DNA of 64,000 bases. Origin: Gnetum montanum (lineage: Eukaryota > Streptophyta > Gnetopsida > Gnetales > Gnetaceae). The notes beneath the pieces are model-generated. The model did no database searches. It had not been told where the DNA came from and worked only from the letters and a program-made list of their open reading frames with translations. Below are positions 57,961 through 64,000 of the stretch, piece after piece. Location: positions 208,800 through 272,799 of the forward strand of contig MNCI01016318.1 in assembly GCA_015680685.1 (NCBI GenBank), in the 5' to 3' direction. Numbering within the stretch: position 1 is the stretch's first letter; each line of letters begins with the position of its first letter. The translations under genes were made by a program, and so were the position numbers.

Positions 57961-59490
57961 TAAATTTAGTAGTGTTATCTTCGGCGAAACCGTCGTGTGC
58001 TGTGCTCTGAAAAAAGAAATAGCGCTTGCTGGGCCGTCAAAGAACAACCCAAGTAGCAAATCCTATAAAATTTGTGTTCGAGGCTTTGGTGGTTTTAACG
58101 AAAATGACGTTTAAATGATATTTTTCCCGAAAAATTAGAGATCTTTTGGTAAATAAATTTTGAAATCTTCACTAAAAACTTTTAAAAATAATTTATTTTG
58201 AAACCTTCCATTAAAGGAATTTCTTGAAAAGATTTGGAGAAAAATTTTCAAAAGGAAAAGAAATTTCAATCAAGATTTGAACATGCATCCTAAATTTTAT
58301 TTAACTAGTGAGCCTTGTTATTAAGATTTATTTGATTTATAACATTATGTAACATATATTTAGATGATTGGGACCAGCCTAGCATTGCCCAGGCCGGGCG
58401 AAAATGGTGCCGTGGCCTTGGTCGTGATCCCATCTAATCAATTCCGCGAGATCCGCCTCAAATTTATGTAAGAAACTTACCTCATGGCTTTTTGCTTAAA
58501 AGTATATTTTAGTTTCGACTTTACTTCCGGTGCGCCCGGGAAATATGACAGTTTCTTTTTCTCGACCTAGTCGTTTGAAGGCTCTGGACCAAATTCTCGC
58601 TTTCGGCTTTGTGCTGCTGCATCCTTTTCTGAAATACTTCCTTTTCATCTTTCAGATAGCTTAGGCACTAATGACAATTCTCTAGTTAAGGATGATGATT
58701 TTAAAGTGGCTGTTATATGGATTATGTTTGATGGAGTGTATGTGGTGCAATCTTCAAGCCTTATTGGTTCCAGAGTTGCTTGAAAAGCCTCAGTTTACTG
58801 ATCATGTATTTAAGAGCTCACTACTATTGATGCTTTCACACAATTTAATATGGTGGTCTAAAAGGGTTATCCAATTTAATATGATGGTCTTAAAGGGTTG
58901 TTTTGCTTGCCATGGCCAGCCTAAGCCTAGGAAAACAAGGAGGGTTGTTAGTTGAGAGTATACCGAAACATACTTGGATCGCTTAAGATTTAGCTATTAA
59001 TATTTATTGGAAGAGCATATAGTGTATTGCAATAGTTCTTGCTGTCATACAAAAATAGACAGAATTAAACCCTAAACCTGATCCTTGTTATTCTAAGTTC
59101 TTACTACTATTCTATTTGCATTGTTTGAGACTGTGATTCTTTTTTATTCTATTTTAAAAATTGTTTCTGGGTCCCATCGCTACTGGCAGGCAGGGGTAGG
59201 ACCTAGGGACATGTAAGAATAGGTAGATGTACGCATGCCTACTGTACACGGTGATATGTTTGTAATTATAAGCTATTGCTTATTTGGTTTTTAACAGAAG
59301 TGAGTATATATAGCAAAGGCCATGTAGTTGGAACAAAGCTAGGATGATGATAATAACAATGATAATGAATCTTTTCATAATTTCTATTTTTGATGTTAAT
59401 GTATGCCAAAAATATACCTCGGATTTTCCGCATCTAATTACATATTGATAATTAACATTACCACAATCTTGGTCATGATCCTGAAATATT

Positions 59491-59851
59491 TTAGTTATGT
59501 TATTTGCTCAGCTTGGTTGTTTCTGGAAGTTCTAATTTGTTATTTTGGTGCCTCAGATTCTTCACTGCTTGAGTATTACTTGGTGCTCATGTCTGGGATT
59601 TTCATTTATTTTTAGCAAAAATGGTATTGAAACTGTACCAGTGTTCCAAAATTTTAAATAAAGCCCTCAGATGTTGAATGCAGTTTTTCTTGTTTTTAGT
59701 CATGTTATTTGCTCAGCTTGGTTGTTTCTGGAAGTTCTAATTTGCTAATTTGGTGCCTCAGATTCTTCACTGCTTGAGCATTACTTGGTGCTCATGTCTA
59801 GGATTTTCATTTATTTTTAGCAAAAATGGTATTGAAACTGTAACAGTATTC
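59491..59851. repeat. Direct repeat, 156 bp, 205-bp offset
   Basis: Copy 1 (59491-59646) and copy 2 (59696-59851) are about 95 percent alike by eye, both with GTTATTTGCTCAGCTTGG and GCAAAAATGGTATTGAAACT. The 49 bases between them are not repeated. Confidence 0.9.
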
Positions 59852-61295
59852 TTTTGTTACAGTCTTAAAGTATTTTTGTTTTGTAGCCTCTTTATCATAT
59901 TTGTGACGAAGTAATATTGAACATTTCAGTTTTACGATGAAGTTTTCAATAATGATGACCAGTTATTATCATATATATAGACCTCAAGTGATCTATTTGC
60001 TTTGATAGAAATCATCAAAAAATTGTAATTACCACTAGGCTTTCCAGGAAAATTGAACCTAATGACTAGTTATCATCACTGATGGTAACAGACTTAACAG
60101 TGATGGACTTCGCGATTTGCTTTACAAATTTTTTTTTTTGCTGTACTTAATGGTAAATATTGTATAAGCATTTAACTACTCTTAGTGAAGCCTCTTGTAA
60201 ATCCTTTGAGGTTCAATTTACTTCTATCAGATGAACGTTGATTAGTAAATCTTAATGTTAAATGCATTTGTTAAATCATGCTATACTGAAATATTGCTAT
60301 TCTAGCATCACTTCTACTAGCAGCCAGAGGGATGTATCTGAAACGTCTGGGTATGACGCCATTTGCTTTTTAATTTTAATGTAAAATTGTAAATGCCATA
60401 TGGTACCTGTAACGTTTAGTGTGATAACAAAATCTTGAAAAATATGGTTTTATGCATAAACTCTAAAATGTCTTTTGTCAATAATAAGGTAGTAGTTTAT
60501 TTTCCATTAGATTGTCTGTGAACCAGTGTTGTTGGTGATAACTGTATTTTATATGTAACAATAGGTTGCACAACCTTATGCAGATTCTTCCCTACCGGAT
60601 GAAGTTTTACCTTGTGTAGATGTTGATGTACCAAGCAATCTTTAACCCAAGAAAAGCAGGGGACCAACAAAGTAATGCATGTGATAAACCTTGTTGTAAC
60701 ATCAGTTTTCGACTGTGACTAGCCAGGAAGTATTATTAGTTACAATCAATCCGGACCATCAATGCCTCATCGCTGTAATCCTTTTATATCTCAATTGGAA
60801 AAGCCAACATATACCACTGCAGAAGGTTAATGATTTTTTACGTGTATAATCTTTAAGGAACTGATCGATTATGCATATACTACATGTCTTCCCAATTAAT
60901 TTCATCAGGTATGAAAGAACTACAGGCTCCCCACTTAATCCTTTGGTGGTTGTATGATAAGTGGAAGAGTGACTACTGCAATATGGAAACTAGAAACTTC
61001 ATCAGTAGACCAAAAGTATTTATTGGACAGTCAATAAATTCATGTTATAAAAAATAAACACCTGTTGAACAAAGTGCTAGTCACCATTAATGCAACAAAA
61101 ATAAATCATAAATTTTTTTGGCATTTCTACTTGGTTGAAATGTTCAATCAAATGGCAACTAACAAAGTTATGCTACCTCTCCTCAAGGGCTCTAGACTAC
61201 CCTACATGTAAACCCTTCCCATCCTTTACTTTCTATCCTTAGAATAATGCAATCAAACAAAGCCTACCAAACCAGAGCTCTAATGTGAACCAATG

Positions 61296-61392
61296 AACTT
61301 TTTTCTTTCCTTTAGTGTTATCTACGTAGAATTTTTTCTTTCCTTCAATGTGATCTAAGTAAAAAATTTTCTTTCCTTTAGTATTTGACCAT
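61296..61392. repeat. Three tandem copies of a ~34-bp unit
   Basis: Units share TTTTCTTTCCTT(T/C)A followed by GTGTTATCTACGTA, ATGTGATCTAAGTA or GTATTTGACC. No role is apparent. Confidence 0.8.
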
Positions 61393-61758
61393 GACTTTAC
61401 CAATACCTTTTGTTTAACCAACTTCCAAATTATTGAGCAGCAATGTTGAGTTTCAAGATAGATCAATATTTCTGAACCTACCAAAACCCAACCTCAATAA
61501 CAAAAGAAAGATATTTCTACAATCTCTACCTAAATTTATAAATGTTCAAAGCTCCCATGGCCAGCTCCTACATAGGTGGCAATTAATAGTGGCAAGGATG
61601 GCAAACAATGTTTGTTAGTTGCCTTCAACTCATGATTCCACATGAGGTGGGACCACTCAACAATCTCCCCCTTCTAAATTATGTAGGATTTCAAATAGGC
61701 TTGATTTTCTTTTGCGTATATCAAGTTTCACTAAAGGTAGTGATTTAGTTATCAAATT

Positions 61759-62655
61759 TGATGAGATGCGATATGCGGTCCGCCGCCAAATCTATAAATA
61801 AGAGGTAGCACTCCCCTTATTTTCCATCCTACGCTTAAAGTAGGGAAACTCTGGCAATTTGGTCACTCCAGAGATAGAATATTTTCCATGTGCCCGCAGT
61901 AGGAGTCCCCAAGGGAACAGATCTTTATTCGAGCAGCTCTGTACCTAAACGCAAGTTGTGTACGGCAATAAAGACAAGCTTTGTAGATAAACCTTGCAGT
62001 GCATAGAATAGGATTTATTACTTGTTATTTTTTACCTATTATTTATTACCTGCATTAGCGCGGCATGAGTACGACTTGATTACGAGCATTGACGAATGTG
62101 TACGGCTACTCAAGAAATCGGCTGCTCATCGCGATTAGTCTCTCTCACCCTCAACTCCTAGAACGCGGGATGAGTACGACTTGATTACGAGCATCTACGG
62201 ATGTGTACGGCTAGTCAAGGAATTGGCTGCTCATCACGTTTAGGCTAGTTAAGTGTCTCAATACGACCACTTCGAGCACGTGCGTTACGTGTGGTGATCC
62301 CAGTAACGATTAGCGTTTGGTAGCCACAGTTGCATAGTTCAGGGTGTGTACGGTAAGTGGGAATGGATAATGACGCTAGTTAATTTAGACTTAGTCCTTA
62401 GTTAGAGTTAGCTAGTTTCTCAACCCTTCACTCAATAGCATAGGAGAAAAACATTTAAAGACTATAAAAATCATATACCTCGAACTTACTTAACCATACA
62501 CCGTGACAAACACAAGTAAGTCTGGGAAGACAACAAATGATTAACCCCAAGTGTTCCATGGGGCGTGTAGGCATTTAGTTTGCGGAGTTCGACCGGATCG
62601 CGCGTGCTACGCTCGTTTCGTATGGTTGAGTGTAGGGGTACCTCGCCACTCATCA
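61759..62655 (+). repeat. 5' LTR of A6
   Basis: It is 897 bp, from TGATGAGATGCG to CGCCACTCATCA. The TATA box TATAAATA (61793-61800) lies only 34 bp from the start and the phased GATATC array is absent, so U3 is minimal unless the true start lies further left. A stretch of about 75 bp (62058-62135) is repeated with a 105-bp offset at 62163-62240 (ATGAGTACGACTTGATTACG). Confidence 0.82.
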
Positions 62656-62656
62656 T

Positions 62657-62674
62657 TGGCGCCGTTGCAAGGGA
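62657..62674 (+). promoter_or_regulatory. Primer-binding site of A6 (tRNA-Asp type)
   Basis: TGGCGCCGTTGCAAGGGA matches the tRNA-Asp complement at 16 of 18 positions, the best in the window. Confidence 0.92.
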
Positions 62675-62797
62675 CTATGTGTTTGTGCGCTAAATAGAAC
62701 ATAATGGATATCACTCACATCGTTGTGAGCCTTAACGAACCTTCGGGTTAATCAAGATAAAAAATTTATATAACGGTGAATTAGCACACCGATAAAA

Positions 62798-64000
62798 ATG
62801 TCTTCTTCTCATAAGAGCAACTCACCACCTAAGGACCATACACGAGACAGTCGGCAACATAAAAAGCATAACCCAAATCAGCCAAGTCCTAAACAATACA
62901 AGATAGTTTATACTCATCCTGATGAGTATATTCCAAATTTCACTTTTATCCTCCATCAAGACGAGCAGCTGCGATGGAGAGATTTGCAAGGTAACATCAT
63001 GTTACCCCCAGATCAATCAGTCTCTCGCATGCTTTTCCGTGCTTGGCATAGATTGGCATGCAAGAACTATATGCTGAATATGTTGTGGAAGATTTTGACA
63101 TGAGGGATTATTATCCCACAGATGCCCAACGTATGAGGGACTTAAGGCAAGAGAGTCAACATGCACTGTTGAAGGGTAAGGTCCCGCACATCCTTAGCGA
63201 AATAGGAGATGAGGAACCCCTTATCACGGGTTCTCTAACAAATGATGTTCCCCCTCCTAACAATGGTGAGGAGGTTGGGTATCAGAACCTATGATCAATG
63301 ATACATATCCCTGGTTCTAATGCCCATGAACACCAATTGTTCACAGAGGGAACAACCACTCATGCTAAGGATGAGCACTTAGATCGTCACCACGATCAGG
63401 GCCGTAGCAGCCAAAGAGAAGGCAAGAAACATCGTCATGGCAATGGTTACCCTTCTTCTTCCCCTTCTTCACATCACTCACCCTCTCCTTTCACATCTGG
63501 GCGCAGCCACTATGAACATAAAGGTAAGGATAAAGGTAAGAAGGACGAAAGATCTCGACAGGAAAGTCGAGAGAGAGGACAAGGGCAAGGACGTAGGGAG
63601 AGTAGGGAACAATGAAGACATCACATGTGTCATGAAAGAGACGATCATGACGAGCCCCTACTTGCAACCCAAAGTATGCTTGACCGCATGGAGGCAGTTA
63701 GGATTCCCACAAGGCATTTAAAAGATAGTCAGATCAAATGATTAGACATGAATAACATCCCACGATTTGAAGAGGGATACAATGCTGATCCGCAAAATCA
63801 TTTACAGGCATTCCACGATGCCTGTGCCTTGCAGAATATAGAAAATGAGTGGAAAAAACTTAAGTTGTTCCCAAGGACACTCACCAAGGAAGCAGAGAGC
63901 TGGTACCGGTCCTTAGAATCGGAAACCATCAGGAGGTGGAGTACGATGCTAGAACTGTTCAACGATAAGTATCAGACATACTCCAGAGTGTCCAATTTGC
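62798..64000 (+). pseudogene. A6 gag, 5' part, one frameshift and few stops
   Basis: It starts MSSSHKSNSPPKDH. FTFILHQDEQLRW is shared with A5. A 1-bp loss near 63042-63046 shifts the frame, and an adjacent TAG stands for Gln. The second frame runs 63058-64000 with TGA at 63292-63294, TGA at 63613-63615 and TGA at 63742-63744. It holds a highly charged Arg/Ser/Lys linker (63430-63615) and then the capsid pattern NNIPRFEEGYNADPQNHLQ and YQTYSRVSNL (63750-64000). The protein continues beyond the window. Confidence 0.85.

Larger units (their letters stand above)
57961..61758. other. Host intergenic stretch, possible decayed or unrecognised gene
   Basis: No LTR element is recognised. At 58370-58450 there is a GC-rich patch (CCCAGGCCGGGCGAAAATGG) that I cannot place. 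An open frame at 58692-58955 holds a protein-like phrase (LLVPELLEKPQFTDHVFKSS). At 60566-60643, after ACAATAG, a short frame reads VAQPYADSSLPDEVLP and then to a stop, which looks like a terminal exon. No continuous gene model can be built from these. Confidence 0.35.
61759..64000 (+). mobile_element. A6: young Athila-like element, 5' part
   Basis: LTR, primer site and gag are present; the rest runs off the window. CpG dinucleotides are frequent and stops in gag are few, so it is the youngest element here. The 5' flank is AAATT; the other flank is outside. Confidence 0.9.

Noticed and set aside
58370-58450. GC-rich patch considered as a 5S rRNA or tRNA-derived SINE
   Set aside because: It shares only GATCCCATC with 5S rRNA; no A and B boxes or cloverleaf could be drawn.

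Overview
This is plant nuclear DNA. The window is mostly nested, decayed Ty3/gypsy LTR retrotransposons around one intact host gene, a lysine/histidine-transporter-like (LHT) amino-acid permease at 55.3-57.6 kb. Evidence for a plant: the LHT permease, LTR elements of the Athila and Tat type, primer-binding sites matching tRNA-Asp, and heavy decay of CAG codons to TAG, as expected from plant CHG methylation. The depth of nesting suggests a large genome, possibly a gymnosperm, but the sequence does not settle the species.

Element names used here: T1 is the outer Tat-like element. A1 to A6 are Athila-like elements. S1 and S2 are solo LTRs. Layout: T1 fills 1-31699 in three pieces (1-4453, 18901-25132, 31008-31699); its 5' LTR is cut by the window edge by about 17 bp. 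Its protease is split by solo LTR S1 (4454-18900, target duplication ATAAG), and S1 is split by A1 (4604-8892) and A2 (9088-18338). T1's 3' LTR is split by A3 (25133-31007, minus strand, duplication CATAT). Next comes A4 (31700-51035, minus), whose ORF3 leader holds A5 (34754-44667, minus, duplication AAGTT). From 50953 to 55012 a piece of A4-type LTR, ORF3 tail and AT-rich flank occurs twice, with LTR S2 between the copies. The LHT gene follows, then about 3.8 kb of host intergenic DNA, then the young element A6 (61759 to the end).

The Athila-like elements share these parts: LTRs of about 0.8-0.9 kb that begin TGATGAG or TGATAA and end CTCATCA in sense; a tRNA-Asp primer site; gag with a zinc knuckle; pol in A4 and A5 only; a long non-coding region with conserved blocks; and a third ORF (ORF3) in the env position, with a globular N-terminal half and a long coiled coil. 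A2 and A3 have gag and ORF3 but no trace of pol, so they look like a non-autonomous family that relies on A4/A5-like relatives.

The most interesting signal is upstream of ORF3 in A2, and again in A4. There is an internal copy of the LTR promoter pattern (phased GATATC units plus TATA), a polypurine-tract-like motif, a GGGTAAG splice donor, and an acceptor AG that touches the ORF3 start codon, with a perfect TACTAAC branch site in A2 and A3. ORF3 may therefore have its own promoter and a leader intron. T1 also appears to carry a second, archaeal-type RNase H between protease and reverse transcriptase, and an extra unrecognised ORF after integrase.
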